Positions 43,905-52,192 of a stretch of 64,000 bases of DNA are shown one piece after another; positions within the stretch are counted from its first letter, which is position 1; each line of letters begins with the position of its first letter. The notes under the pieces were generated by a model. That model made no database searches and was not told where the DNA came from. It saw only the letters and a program-made list of their open reading frames with translations. Source of the DNA: Streptococcus sp. Marseille-Q0941. GTDB lineage: Bacteria; Bacillota; Bacilli; Lactobacillales; Streptococcaceae. Both the position numbers and the translations under genes were made by a program. The stretch spans positions 1 to 64,000 of the forward strand of contig NZ_CALSFO010000003.1 of assembly GCF_943736975.1 (NCBI RefSeq). The letters are read 5' to 3'.

Positions 43905-44010
43905 TTGGTAGCTAAACAGACAAATTTTATAATGTTTATCAAAGTGAATATAAAAAGAATGTTGATTTGTCAGCATTCTTTTTTATTTCAAATGTATTCT
44001 CGGAATTAGA
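43905..44010. repeat. Right end of the oriT element
   Basis: The second copy of the 106-bp repeat (first at 39045-39150). It ends at the TTAGA core that joins the Tn916 oriT. The internal hairpin with T6 works as a terminator after the kinase gene. The TTGGTAGC arm pair (43894-43912) overlaps its start. Confidence 0.85.
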
Positions 44011-44059
44011 TACGGGGGGTTAAGTGCTGGCGTGGCTATTGCCACACCAGCCAGCAAGA
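44006..44059. other. Right half of the split Tn916 oriT
   Basis: TTAGATAC, then GGGGGGT (44014-44020), complementary to ACCCCCC at 33141-33147. Next come further hairpins of the oriT region, for example CTGGCGTGG / CCACACCAG (44027-44052), directly before the orf21 stop codon. Confidence 0.85.
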
Positions 44060-45445
44060 TCAGTCCACACCTGCGACTTCCGCTTCGCACGTCGCCTGCG
44101 TGGACTGTCTGCTGTTGGATAACTTTTTAATTTCCTCCAAGAAATCATATCCTTTTGGTACAAGGGGAGTATAAAACTCTGATATGACACTTGTTCCTAC
44201 ATCAACATAGCCACGACCTTTGATTCGCTTTAAGAAGAAATCCTTTTGTACGTCACTGCCAAACATCATGCCATAGCCCATTTCAGACATACGACCTAAA
44301 GCCACTCTGAAATTAAACTGATCACGGATTCCGTCGCCTAAATATTTTGCGTCTGGACGTTGACAAGCCAGTATTAGAAAGAAGCCAGCTTGACGACCTA
44401 ACATGACAATCTGTTTCAGCTTATTCATAACTGCGGTGTTTTCTTTTGTTCCCAGCATTTCCATGAAAGCGACGTATTCATCAAAGATTAAGAAGTGTGC
44501 CGGGAGACCTAAGTAAGCATAATTTTTGCCAGTCTTATAGTTCTTCATCTGCTTCATTTCCTCACTACGTTTCATCATTTCTTCATAGAATGTTTCAATG
44601 CAAGAAAGCAAGTCTTCTTTTCTATAGTAGACATTTGCCATCACAGAACCTAAGTCCGCAAGATCAGCATTTTTCGGGTCAAGAATATACAGTTTTGAAT
44701 CTGTATGAAGCAAGGCTTCAATCAGTGTCAGTATAAAGTAAGTTTTACCGCCACCTGTACCACCAGCAATCAACATATGAGGGAGCTTATCATATTCCCA
44801 CCATACGTTTTTCATTAAGCGAAGTTTACCATCTTTAGCTTCTACTTCATCAATAGAAATACGACTGGCTATGGTGTCATAGAGCAAAGTATATTCCACA
44901 TAGGAATCCTTTAACTCTTTATCCGTCAGCTCACAGTACAAGCCACTCTCTAATTTCTTTTCCAAGTGTAAGAGTTGGTCTTGATATTTTCCCAGCGTGA
45001 TTTCCACCCGTATCTGTATCAAGCCATTTTTAAGTCGATAATACATTTTAGGGAAGTAGGTTATCTTTTCCTTTGTACGACCAGCACTATCTTTAAAGAA
45101 ACCCTCTGTTTTGACCTGTTCAGATTCATACCACTTGTTTTCAAGTATCATCTTTGCCAGTTTTTGACGGTGGTAAAGTTGTTTAACCGTATCATAGCGA
45201 ACCCGTTTGAATACAAACGCTACCAGCAAGCAGATAAGAATTGCGACACTGAAACTGATAATTAAATAGGGAATGTCAATCTTATCTGCTTGTGATAGGT
45301 TAAAATCCTGCCAGTTGATCTGCTGGATTGTCTTCACATGAAACAGTCCGACAACCAGCAGGAAAACAGGCAGGAGTGACGCTATCGTAAAATGAAAGAC
45401 TAAATCTTTACCAGATGGGCGAATCCTTTTACCACGCTGTTTCAT
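44060..45445 (-). CDS. orf21: Tn916 Orf21, TcpA/FtsK-like coupling protein
   Basis: A 461-residue protein: two membrane helices near the start (HFTIASLLPVFLLVVGLF and IPYLIISFSVAILICLLVAF), then an FtsK/HerA ATPase domain with Walker A GGTGGGKTY and Walker B HFLIFDEYVAF. It brings the Orf20-DNA complex to the channel and pumps DNA. ATG 45445 follows AAAGGAGACTTTTTCGC. It can also serve in mobilisation of other elements, so the resident IME probably depends on it. Confidence 0.95.
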   Translation of the reverse strand: MKQRGKRIRPSGKDLVFHFTIASLLPVFLLVVGLFHVKTIQQINWQDFNLSQADKIDIPYLIISFSVAILICLLVAFVFKRVRYDTVKQLYHRQKLAKMILENKWYESEQVKTEGFFKDSAGRTKEKITYFPKMYYRLKNGLIQIRVEITLGKYQDQLLHLEKKLESGLYCELTDKELKDSYVEYTLLYDTIASRISIDEVEAKDGKLRLMKNVWWEYDKLPHMLIAGGTGGGKTYFILTLIEALLHTDSKLYILDPKNADLADLGSVMANVYYRKEDLLSCIETFYEEMMKRSEEMKQMKNYKTGKNYAYLGLPAHFLIFDEYVAFMEMLGTKENTAVMNKLKQIVMLGRQAGFFLILACQRPDAKYLGDGIRDQFNFRVALGRMSEMGYGMMFGSDVQKDFFLKRIKGRGYVDVGTSVISEFYTPLVPKGYDFLEEIKKLSNSRQSTQATCEAEVAGVD

Positions 45446-45473
45446 GCGAAAAAGTCTCCTTTCTACCTAGCGA

Positions 45474-45860
45474 CTATTTGTCTTGTGTCGGTTCTTTCTT
45501 TGCTTGTGGTTGAGCTTTGAATGAACTAGAATCCTTTGTCAGCACAATATCGTCTGCCTTGATATACCAGTCAACATCTGCTCCTTGATAGGTGGCAGTA
45601 GCAACGGTGTCCGCAATGGGATTGATAAGTTCCACCCGTGCGTTATAATCAAACTCTTTCAAAGGCACGCTGGCAGGAATACTTACTTGAATCATGCGTC
45701 CTTGTCCTTTGGATTTTAAGTCATAGGTACGTTCCTTGATTTCATCTGAAACCGACCCGTCTTCATTTTGGATTCTCACTTCACGACGTAGAGCAGAGAA
45801 TTTCAATTCTCCAAAAGTCGTGTCTTTATCTAATACAATGCCATTTGCTAATCTCATCAT
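45474..45860 (-). CDS. orf22: Tn916 Orf22, DUF961 (YdcP-like) protein
   Basis: A 128-residue protein of the DUF961 family. The ICEBs1 homologue is HelP/YdcP, a helicase processivity factor that works with the relaxase in rolling-circle replication of the excised element. Beta-rich sequence with KGQGRMIQVSIPASVPLKEF is typical, and a Gln/Lys-rich tail ends QAKKEPTQDK. It lies 15 bases after orf23, a paralogue. Confidence 0.85.
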   Translation of the reverse strand: MMRLANGIVLDKDTTFGELKFSALRREVRIQNEDGSVSDEIKERTYDLKSKGQGRMIQVSIPASVPLKEFDYNARVELINPIADTVATATYQGADVDWYIKADDIVLTKDSSSFKAQPQAKKEPTQDK

Positions 45861-45875
45861 TTTTCCTCTCTTTCT

Positions 45876-46190
45876 TTATTCTTTTATCATGTCGTCAGCA
45901 TGTAAAAGGTAATTTGTAAAACCACGAGTGCCGATTTTGTAGCCCTCTGCGGTAATACGTGGATTGACTAACTTCACACGTTCCTCAAAGCCGAAATGTT
46001 TTTCGCCAGCTTCAGCAGGAAGCACCACCACAATATCATCTGCTCTTTGAACATCAGAATAGAGATTATAGCTTCTTGATAAGACAGTTAGCCGTCCGTT
46101 GATTCTTCGCTGAACGACTTTATCCTCGCCAGCAAATTCTAAATTGCCGAATGTTTTTTCCATGTTGGGAATCACAAATTTAAGTTCCAT
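45876..46190 (-). CDS. orf23: Tn916 Orf23, DUF961 protein
   Basis: A 104-residue DUF961 protein, paralogue of Orf22, with the shared core TFGNLEFAGE and VVLPAEAGEKHFGFEERVKL. By analogy with ICEBs1 YdcO/YdcP it aids DNA processing or autonomous replication after excision. It is the first sizeable gene of the transfer operon, whose expression begins only once Tn916 has circularised and the promoter from the orf7 side reads across the joint. Confidence 0.85.
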   Translation of the reverse strand: MELKFVIPNMEKTFGNLEFAGEDKVVQRRINGRLTVLSRSYNLYSDVQRADDIVVVLPAEAGEKHFGFEERVKLVNPRITAEGYKIGTRGFTNYLLHADDMIKE

Positions 46191-46212
46191 ATTTTTACCT
46201 ATCCTTTCTTTT

Positions 46213-46287
46213 TTATTGGCTGAATGAATGTTTGATGGTCTTAAAGAGTGGGGAACGACCTTTTGATTCTTGATTTTTTGTTTTCAT
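46213..46287 (-). CDS. orf24: Tn916 Orf24 small peptide
   Basis: A 24-residue peptide, MKTKNQESKGRSPLFKTIKH then SFSQ, with the ribosome site GAAAGGAAGTGAACTT. It corresponds to the first frame of the Tn916 transfer region. It is basic and too short for a domain call. Translation is likely given the strong site; it may just couple translation into orf23. Confidence 0.7.
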   Translation of the reverse strand: MKTKNQESKGRSPLFKTIKHSFSQ

Positions 46288-46320
46288 AAGTTCACTTCCT
46301 TTCAAAATCGGGTAAAAAAA

Positions 46321-46347
46321 TAGACACCTCATTTTTTGAAGTGTCTA
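46321..46347 (-). terminator. Hairpin at the head of the Tn916 transfer operon
   Basis: TAGACAC...TCA and TGA...GTGTCTA pair with one bulge; on the minus strand ATTTTTTT follows. Read from the left end toward orf24 it could attenuate read-through. From here to the Tn916 end (46524) lie integrase-binding repeats AAGTAGTAAATTAGTAGTAA (46430-46449) and no gene. Confidence 0.6.
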
Positions 46348-46544
46348 CCTATTAAATATTCAAATTTTATTGGAAGTATCTTTATATCTTCACTTTTCAA
46401 GGATAAATCGTCGTATCAAAGCTCATTCATAAGTAGTAAATTAGTAGTAAATTGAGTGGTTTTGACCTTGATAAAGTGTGATAAGTCCAGTTTTTATGCG
46501 GATAACTAGATTTTTATGCTATTTTTATCAGAAAAAAAATTTTT

Positions 46545-46853
46545 TTATTTTTCATTTAAATTTAGGATGTTGAGAAAAAGATCAATAATTTCAGTACGAT
46601 TTTTATTTAGTTGAATTTTTTCGATTAAAAGTTGAAGATTATCATCTGAAGTTTCAGAAAGTGGTCTAAAAAAATCAGAAGGATCTATATCCATGGCAGA
46701 TAAAATTTTTAGTAGAGTATCGACAGATAAGTTTCTTCTATTGTTTTCAATTAGATTAATAAAAGGTAAGCTAAGATCACTTTTTTCGGCAAGCTCTTGC
46801 TGAGTTAGCTTTTTACTTAGTCGATATTCCCTGACCAATTCTCCAATCTTCAT
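46545..46853 (-). CDS. XRE-family regulator divergent from the LPNTG protein
   Basis: A 102-residue protein. The helix-turn-helix (LSKKLTQQELAEKSDLSLPF, then INLIENNRRNLS) is followed by a helical tail. ATG 46853 follows AAAAGGAGATTTTGTAA. It stands back to back with the giant surface-protein gene across a 180-base AT-rich region containing ACAATAGTA repeats, so it probably regulates that gene and itself. Tn916 lies just beyond its stop codon and cuts a diverged duplicate of its 3' end. Confidence 0.85.
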   Translation of the reverse strand: MKIGELVREYRLSKKLTQQELAEKSDLSLPFINLIENNRRNLSVDTLLKILSAMDIDPSDFFRPLSETSDDNLQLLIEKIQLNKNRTEIIDLFLNILNLNEK

Positions 46854-46934
46854 TTACAAAATCTCCTTTTAATTATTGTATATATTTTTTGTTGATATTT
46901 ATATAAACAATAGTATTCAAAATATACATTTTTA

Positions 46935-46963
46935 TTTACAATAGTAAATAAAAATGATATAAT
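46935..46963 (+). promoter_or_regulatory. Promoter of the giant surface-protein gene
   Basis: TTTACA, a 17-base spacer and a perfect TATAAT. The spacer holds ATAGTAAAT, part of a TTTACaatagTAAAT palindrome, with ACAATAGTA repeated ~25 bases upstream; these are likely XRE operator sites overlapping the promoter. Confidence 0.8.
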
Positions 46964-47034
46964 GAGAGCGTTTGTAATATTATAAGAAGGGCTTGGATTT
47001 GGGGCAGATACGCTTCAAATTTATATGGGTAAAA

Positions 47035-50000
47035 ATGAAATCAAGAAAAAGCAAAAAGAATAAAAAAATAACTCTTGCTTTAGCGGCAGGAGTTGCTTTA
47101 ACAAGTTTTTCAACCCTATCTGTAAAAGCAGATGAACAGGTTGATGTAAAACCGACAGACAATACAGTAGCTGAAGAAAAACATGTACAAACTTCACCTA
47201 CAACTTCTATCACTCAAGTCGAGGGTGTTGAGGTTTCAAACGGAACTGCTCTTGTAACTAAGACTCCAACTCAAGAAGTTGTTGGACAAGCAAAAGAAAT
47301 CAAAGATCAAGCTGACCAAGCTGTTGAAACTCAAACTCCTGTTGTTGAAGAAGCTAAGAAACAAGAAGCTACAACTTCTGCGACAGAAAGCTCTGCTAAA
47401 GAAGCGCTTGAACAAGCTGAACAAAAGAAAAACGCTGCAACTCCTGAAGCAATCGAAGGAACAAAAAAAGCGATTGATGCTTCTAAGAAAGAAGTGACTA
47501 CGCACACAGAAGAAATTGATTCTTTGAAAGAACAACAAAATCAAGTGCAAGGAAAGAAAAATACACAAGAAGCTGTTGTTAAAGATGCTACGGAAGCTAC
47601 AAACAAGCAAGCTGAAAAGGTTGCTGGTGCAGAAAAGAAAGTTCAGAACGCTCAAGGTGTTTTGAATGGAACTAGCGCTGACAAAGTTATCAAAGAAGAA
47701 AAGGCTGCTAAGAAAGAGCTAGAAGCTAAAAAAGCTATCGTGAAAGATGCGAAGAAAGCTCTTGAACAATCACAAACTACTGATGCGACAAAAGCTCGTA
47801 AGTTGAATGAAGCAAAAGAACTTGAAGCAGAACAAAAAAATACTTTTAATCAGGCGACTGATACCCTTTCAAAAGCCGCACAAGCTCACAATCAAGCTAC
47901 ATCTTCATTAAATGTGGCGAAACAAGCTAAAGATAGCGCACAAACTGTTCTTGATGGGACTGGGACAAAAGCTATACTAGATGAGCGTGATAATGCGAAA
48001 GCTGACTTGATTAACAAAGAAGCGACACTTGCAGATGCTTCTAAAAAGTTGGATGATGCTAAAAAGACTGATGCTAAAAAAGCAGATGATATTACTAAAT
48101 TAAAGAAGGCTGAAGAGGAAGCAGTAAATACTGTTACTTCTACCTCTAAAGTTTTGGCTGATGCAACTAAATTAGCTGAAGAAGCATCATCTCATCTGGC
48201 GATTGCTAATAAAGATAAGAATAATGCCCAAGCGGTACTTGATGGTACAGGCGCAAAAGCAGTTTTGGATGAGCGTAATGCTGCAGAAAACGATTTGACT
48301 AAAAAAGAAGAAGTTCTTACAAATGCTACTAAGGTCTTGGATGATGCTAAAAAGGCAGATTCTAAAAAAGCCAAAGAACTTGCTCAAGCTACAACTAACT
48401 TAGAACAAGCGACTGCTACGCTGAAGCAAGCAGAAAGTAACTTGTCTGACGCTCAAACTGCCACAAACCAAGCTTCTGATGACTTGAAGAAAAAGAAAAA
48501 AGCAGAAAAAACTGCTCAAGAAACTTTGGATGCTTCTAAAGGGAAAGTGGCTGGCGTTACAAATGAGCGTGACAATGCTAAGTCTGACTTAGCTAAAAAA
48601 GAAGCTAACCTTACAAGTGTTACGAAGAACTTGAATGATGCAAAAAGTGCAGATGCTAAAAAAACAGAACAACTTACTTTGTTAGACAAAGGAAAAACTC
48701 AAGCTGAGGCTGAAGAAGCTAAAACTGCAAATGCTTTGATCAAAGCCCAAGGTGGTGCAATTCAAGCTTCAACTAAACTTCAAAAAGCTACTAAAGATGA
48801 AAAAGATGCAAAAGATAATCTTGCTTCATCTGAAAATCGTTTGTCAGGTGTTACAAATGAACGTGACAACGCTAAATCTGACTTAGCAACTAAGCAAGCT
48901 AAAAAAGAGGATGCTGAACGTAAGTTGGCTGAAGCAAAAAATACAGATGCTAAAAAACGCTCTGACATCCAAGACTTGAAGACTCTAAAAAGTCAACAAG
49001 AAGATACCAAGCGAACAACTGCTCAAGAATTGTCTGACGCGACATCTGCCGCTAAAAATGCTGAAAACGCTAAAAAAGAAGCAGATAAAGCTGTTGATAC
49101 GCTTGAGAAACAAATCTCTGCCATCAAGAACTTGACCATCCCTCAGTTACCACAAAATGTCATTTCAGCATACAAGACTTACTTGAATGATGATAGTGAA
49201 GCGAATAAACATGCTTTGAATAATGCTATCCAAGCTTGGTACAAGGGTGGCAAGTACGATTTTGGAAAACCACAGTTTGTTTGGAATCCAGAAACTAAGA
49301 AAAACGTCTTTACTGGCTGGGACAACAAAAACATTGTCCTTCCAATTGATGATACTCTAGTTGATTTGGATAACATCACTGAAGAACAAATTAAAGCTTT
49401 GAGCCACTACTATGTGCTTATGGCAAACAACCTCCAAGACCAAATCTGGGGAACACATAACTTTATCGTTACCAAAGAGTCTGTTCAAGGAATTAAAAAC
49501 ATTGCCAAAAACTATGCCAATGAAAATAAACCTTACGATGACGGACATAGCCACACAGCCCTTAATAACCACGGAGTGGATACTGTAAGATATAACGGAG
49601 AAGTATTGAACTACGCATGGATTTTAGCAACATCTCAGGACTTGGGTGGTGGGAATGTTAAAGAAACTCGCAAAGCCACTATGTCTCAGCTCTACCGTGA
49701 AGTTTACGATGCTGTTATCGACTTTATGACGAATGATATTCATGCCTATTTCGGACACATGAAAGGCATGGTTGGACGAGAAAAACCATTTATCCAAAGT
49801 GCAGTTGGTGGAAATATCAGTTACACCAAAAATAATGTTGGGCGCATCCACTTTGTCCGTTTTGCAGGAAAAGATGCTCGTTATATTATCTCACGAGACC
49901 CACAAACAGGGGAACGAACTGAAACTTATGTGGATGAATACTACCAAAACGGTATCGCAAAACCACTCCCAACTCCATTTGACACCGGCAAGATGGAAAA

Positions 50001-52044
50001 AGATTTGGCACAAGCTAAGAAAACTCAAGTTTCTGCTATTGCGACAAATAATAATGTTCAAAATCGCTTAGTTGCTGCTAAACGTGCAGATGAAACTGCA
50101 AAATCTAATCTTGCAACAACCACAAACCGTCTTAATACCTTGATCAACACACAAGATTTGACACCTAATGCAGAGCGTGTTCTTGATAATGCTAAGTCAG
50201 AATTAAACAAAGCTGAATTGCGTAACACAAACGCAAGCACTGCTTATGCAAATCTTACAAAAGAAATTCAGAATAAACGTGCTACTCACAAAGAAGCAGA
50301 AAAAGCCTTGTCTAAAGCAAAAATCGCAAACAAGGTTGCGCAAGAAAGTCTTGAAAAAGCAACTACTGAGCATAACAATGCAGTTGATAAACTTAACAGC
50401 ATTAAAGATGCTATCAAACGTACAAAAGCAATTAAAGACTTAACTCCTGAAGCTCAAGCTAAGTTTGATACTGCAAAAGCAGAACACCAAACTGCCAAAA
50501 CACGATATGAAAAAGCTGAGAAAGCTTTGGTTGACCTTAATAACGAGATCAACACAAATAGCAACAAGCTTGCACAAGCCAAATCAGAACTGAGTCAAGC
50601 TGAAAAAGCTGATAAAACTGCAAAATCTAATCTTGCACAAGCAATTTCTGCTAAGAACAATGCTTCTAAAGCCTTAGAACAAGCTAAGGATGCTCTAGCT
50701 AAAGTAAAAGCGATTAAAGACTTGACTCCTGATGCTCAAGCAAAATTTGACCAAGCAGAACAAGCCTACAATACAGCTAAAACTCGTTTAGAAAATGCAG
50801 AAACAGCCGTTAAGAACCTGAACGCTGACCTTAAAGTGAAACGCCAAGCTTTGGCAGATGCTATTCAAGCTCTGAAAGAAGCTGAGAAAACTAACGCTAC
50901 TGCTCAAACTAAGAAAGCTAACGCAGAAAAAGCACACACTAAAGCAACAAGTACGCTTTCAAATATCCAAAAAGCTCTTGCTTCACTCCTTGCAATTAAG
51001 GATTTGACACCTGAAGCTCAAGCAAAATTTGACCAAGCAACATTAGAGTACAAGGCTGCTCAAACTCGCTTGGATAATGCAGAAACTGCCGTTAAGAACC
51101 TAAACTCAGGATTGCAAGAAAAACGTAAAGCTTTGGCAGATGCTATTCAAAAGCTTGAAGAATCTGAAACTCTTGCGAAAGCTACACAAGCTGACCTTGA
51201 AGTTGCAAAAGCTACTTATCAAAAAGCTGATGATGAGCTTACAGCCACTCGTAAAGTGATTGCAACACTAGAAGCAACTAAGGACTTAACTCCTGATGCT
51301 CAAGAAGCTTATGACCAAGCTCTTGAAGCTGAAGCTCTTGCAGAAAAACGTTTGTCAGATGCTAAATTGGCAGTTAAAAATCTAACTGCTGATGTGAAGA
51401 CTAAACAAGAAGCTTTGGAACAAGCACAAGCTGAACTTGCGCAAGAAGAAAAAGTTCTTGAAGCACTCAAAGCAAAACAAGCCGAAGAGGAAAAAGTTCT
51501 AGCGACTATTCAAGCTCAACTAGACGACTTGAAAGCTCAAGAAAAAGCTGTTCGTGCAGAAATTGCTAAAATCGAAGACAGCATTAAAGAGTTGGAAAAA
51601 CTCCTTGATAGCCTCATCCACGCTTCTGAAAACTACGAAGTCGCAAAAGAAGCTTACGAAAAAGCTCTTGAGGCTCACCGCCTAGCTCTTCAAACTCTTG
51701 AAGCAGAACAAGCTAAACTAAATGCTCTCCTCCAAAACCAATTGGATGCCAAAGCTCAGTATGAGGCTGTTCTACTTGCTTATCAGAAGGCATATAATAA
51801 ACCTCAAGAATCATTGAACCATAGACATGATTCTAAGGTATCAAATATAGAACATAAACTGGTAACAGACAAACTTAGAACTGCTCTAAGTAATCCAGCT
51901 TATATCTATGTTGGAAACAAACCTAAATATGGTGTCAATACGACTTTACCAAACACAGGTTCAAGTGAAAATATGTTGATGGTAGTTCTAGGAACTATAC
52001 TTAGTGGAATTGGTCTAGCAGTACCACTTAGAAGACGTGATTAA
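47035..52044 (+). CDS. Giant LPNTG surface protein with a SEC10/PgrA-type domain
   Basis: About 1669 residues. Signal peptide (SKKNKKITLALAAGVAL, cleavage after VKA near 35), Ala/Lys/Glu-rich coiled coil (about 70-700), a globular domain (about 725-1000: QNVISAYKTYLNDD, WGTHNFIVTKESVQG, HSHTALNNHGVD) that resembles SEC10/PgrA surface-exclusion proteins, then five coiled-coil units of ~94 residues marked by IKDLTPEAQAKF, and a sortase signal LPNTG with a short basic tail. ATG 47035 begins the signal peptide; the ribosome site is weak, and a TTG at 46993 after AAGAAGGGC is an alternative. Enterococcal SEC10/PgrA proteins reduce mating between like donors, so a role in surface exclusion or adhesion is inferred. 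Confidence 0.8.
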   Translation: MKSRKSKKNKKITLALAAGVALTSFSTLSVKADEQVDVKPTDNTVAEEKHVQTSPTTSITQVEGVEVSNGTALVTKTPTQEVVGQAKEIKDQADQAVETQTPVVEEAKKQEATTSATESSAKEALEQAEQKKNAATPEAIEGTKKAIDASKKEVTTHTEEIDSLKEQQNQVQGKKNTQEAVVKDATEATNKQAEKVAGAEKKVQNAQGVLNGTSADKVIKEEKAAKKELEAKKAIVKDAKKALEQSQTTDATKARKLNEAKELEAEQKNTFNQATDTLSKAAQAHNQATSSLNVAKQAKDSAQTVLDGTGTKAILDERDNAKADLINKEATLADASKKLDDAKKTDAKKADDITKLKKAEEEAVNTVTSTSKVLADATKLAEEASSHLAIANKDKNNAQAVLDGTGAKAVLDERNAAENDLTKKEEVLTNATKVLDDAKKADSKKAKELAQATTNLEQATATLKQAESNLSDAQTATNQASDDLKKKKKAEKTAQETLDASKGKVAGVTNERDNAKSDLAKKEANLTSVTKNLNDAKSADAKKTEQLTLLDKGKTQAEAEEAKTANALIKAQGGAIQASTKLQKATKDEKDAKDNLASSENRLSGVTNERDNAKSDLATKQAKKEDAERKLAEAKNTDAKKRSDIQDLKTLKSQQEDTKRTTAQELSDATSAAKNAENAKKEADKAVDTLEKQISAIKNLTIPQLPQNVISAYKTYLNDDSEANKHALNNAIQAWYKGGKYDFGKPQFVWNPETKKNVFTGWDNKNIVLPIDDTLVDLDNITEEQIKALSHYYVLMANNLQDQIWGTHNFIVTKESVQGIKNIAKNYANENKPYDDGHSHTALNNHGVDTVRYNGEVLNYAWILATSQDLGGGNVKETRKATMSQLYREVYDAVIDFMTNDIHAYFGHMKGMVGREKPFIQSAVGGNISYTKNNVGRIHFVRFAGKDARYIISRDPQTGERTETYVDEYYQNGIAKPLPTPFDTGKMEKDLAQAKKTQVSAIATNNNVQNRLVAAKRADETAKSNLATTTNRLNTLINTQDLTPNAERVLDNAKSELNKAELRNTNASTAYANLTKEIQNKRATHKEAEKALSKAKIANKVAQESLEKATTEHNNAVDKLNSIKDAIKRTKAIKDLTPEAQAKFDTAKAEHQTAKTRYEKAEKALVDLNNEINTNSNKLAQAKSELSQAEKADKTAKSNLAQAISAKNNASKALEQAKDALAKVKAIKDLTPDAQAKFDQAEQAYNTAKTRLENAETAVKNLNADLKVKRQALADAIQALKEAEKTNATAQTKKANAEKAHTKATSTLSNIQKALASLLAIKDLTPEAQAKFDQATLEYKAAQTRLDNAETAVKNLNSGLQEKRKALADAIQKLEESETLAKATQADLEVAKATYQKADDELTATRKVIATLEATKDLTPDAQEAYDQALEAEALAEKRLSDAKLAVKNLTADVKTKQEALEQAQAELAQEEKVLEALKAKQAEEEKVLATIQAQLDDLKAQEKAVRAEIAKIEDSIKELEKLLDSLIHASENYEVAKEAYEKALEAHRLALQTLEAEQAKLNALLQNQLDAKAQYEAVLLAYQKAYNKPQESLNHRHDSKVSNIEHKLVTDKLRTALSNPAYIYVGNKPKYGVNTTLPNTGSSENMLMVVLGTILSGIGLAVPLRRRD
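50427..51320 (+). repeat. ~282-bp coding repeats in the surface protein
   Basis: Units of ~94 codons begin with (A)IKDLTPEAQ or IKDLTPDAQ at about 50430, 50712, 50994 and a diverged TKDLTPDAQ near 51280, with a more diverged TQDLTPNAE at ~50151. They build the coiled-coil stalk. Confidence 0.75.
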
Positions 52045-52192
52045 CTAGGATATACTAAGTTAGAGTTCTGTTATAATAGTAAGTTATTTATAAGGGCAGA
52101 ACGAATACAACATGAAATTTTTAGTATTTTAATTTCTATAAAAAAGATTTAAAATTTTTATTCAATACATTTTAGTATTTTAGGAGGAAAAA

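Larger units (their letters stand above)
33154..44010. mobile_element. oriT-inserted mobilisable element (IME) with an accreted segment
   Basis: About 10.9 kb bounded by TTAGA at 33150-33154 and 44006-44010. The first part (33154-39150) has integrase, DUF3173 gene, Rep_trans relaxase, candidate oriT, XRE regulator and a nuclease/ATPase pair. The second part (39151-44010) has a sigma-like gene, LanFEG transporter and two-component system but no recombinase. Base composition is visibly AT-richer than Tn916. IMEs that target oriT of Tn916/ICESt3/ICEBs1-type elements through a Rep_trans relaxase are known in streptococci; I recognise this one by its exact landing point. Confidence 0.88.
12129..46524 (-). 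mobile_element. Tn916 (Tn2009-like) with two nested insertions
   Basis: The ends are the imperfect inverted repeats AAACAAAGTATAAATTTC at 12129 and AAATAGCATAAAAATCT (reverse of 46524 downward). Gene order is that of Tn916: int, xis, orf8, orf7, orf9, orf6, tet(M), orf13 to orf24. The interval is ~34.4 kb; subtracting mega (~5.5 kb) and the oriT insertion (~10.9 kb) leaves ~18.0 kb, the size of Tn916. It is a conjugative transposon conferring tetracycline resistance and, through mega, macrolide resistance. Ends may be off by a few bases because coupling sequences are AT-rich. Confidence 0.92.

Noticed and set aside
47236-50240. Cys/Phe/Ser-rich minus-strand frames opposite the giant surface protein
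   Set aside because: They are shadows of the Ala/Lys/Glu coiled-coil coding sequence.
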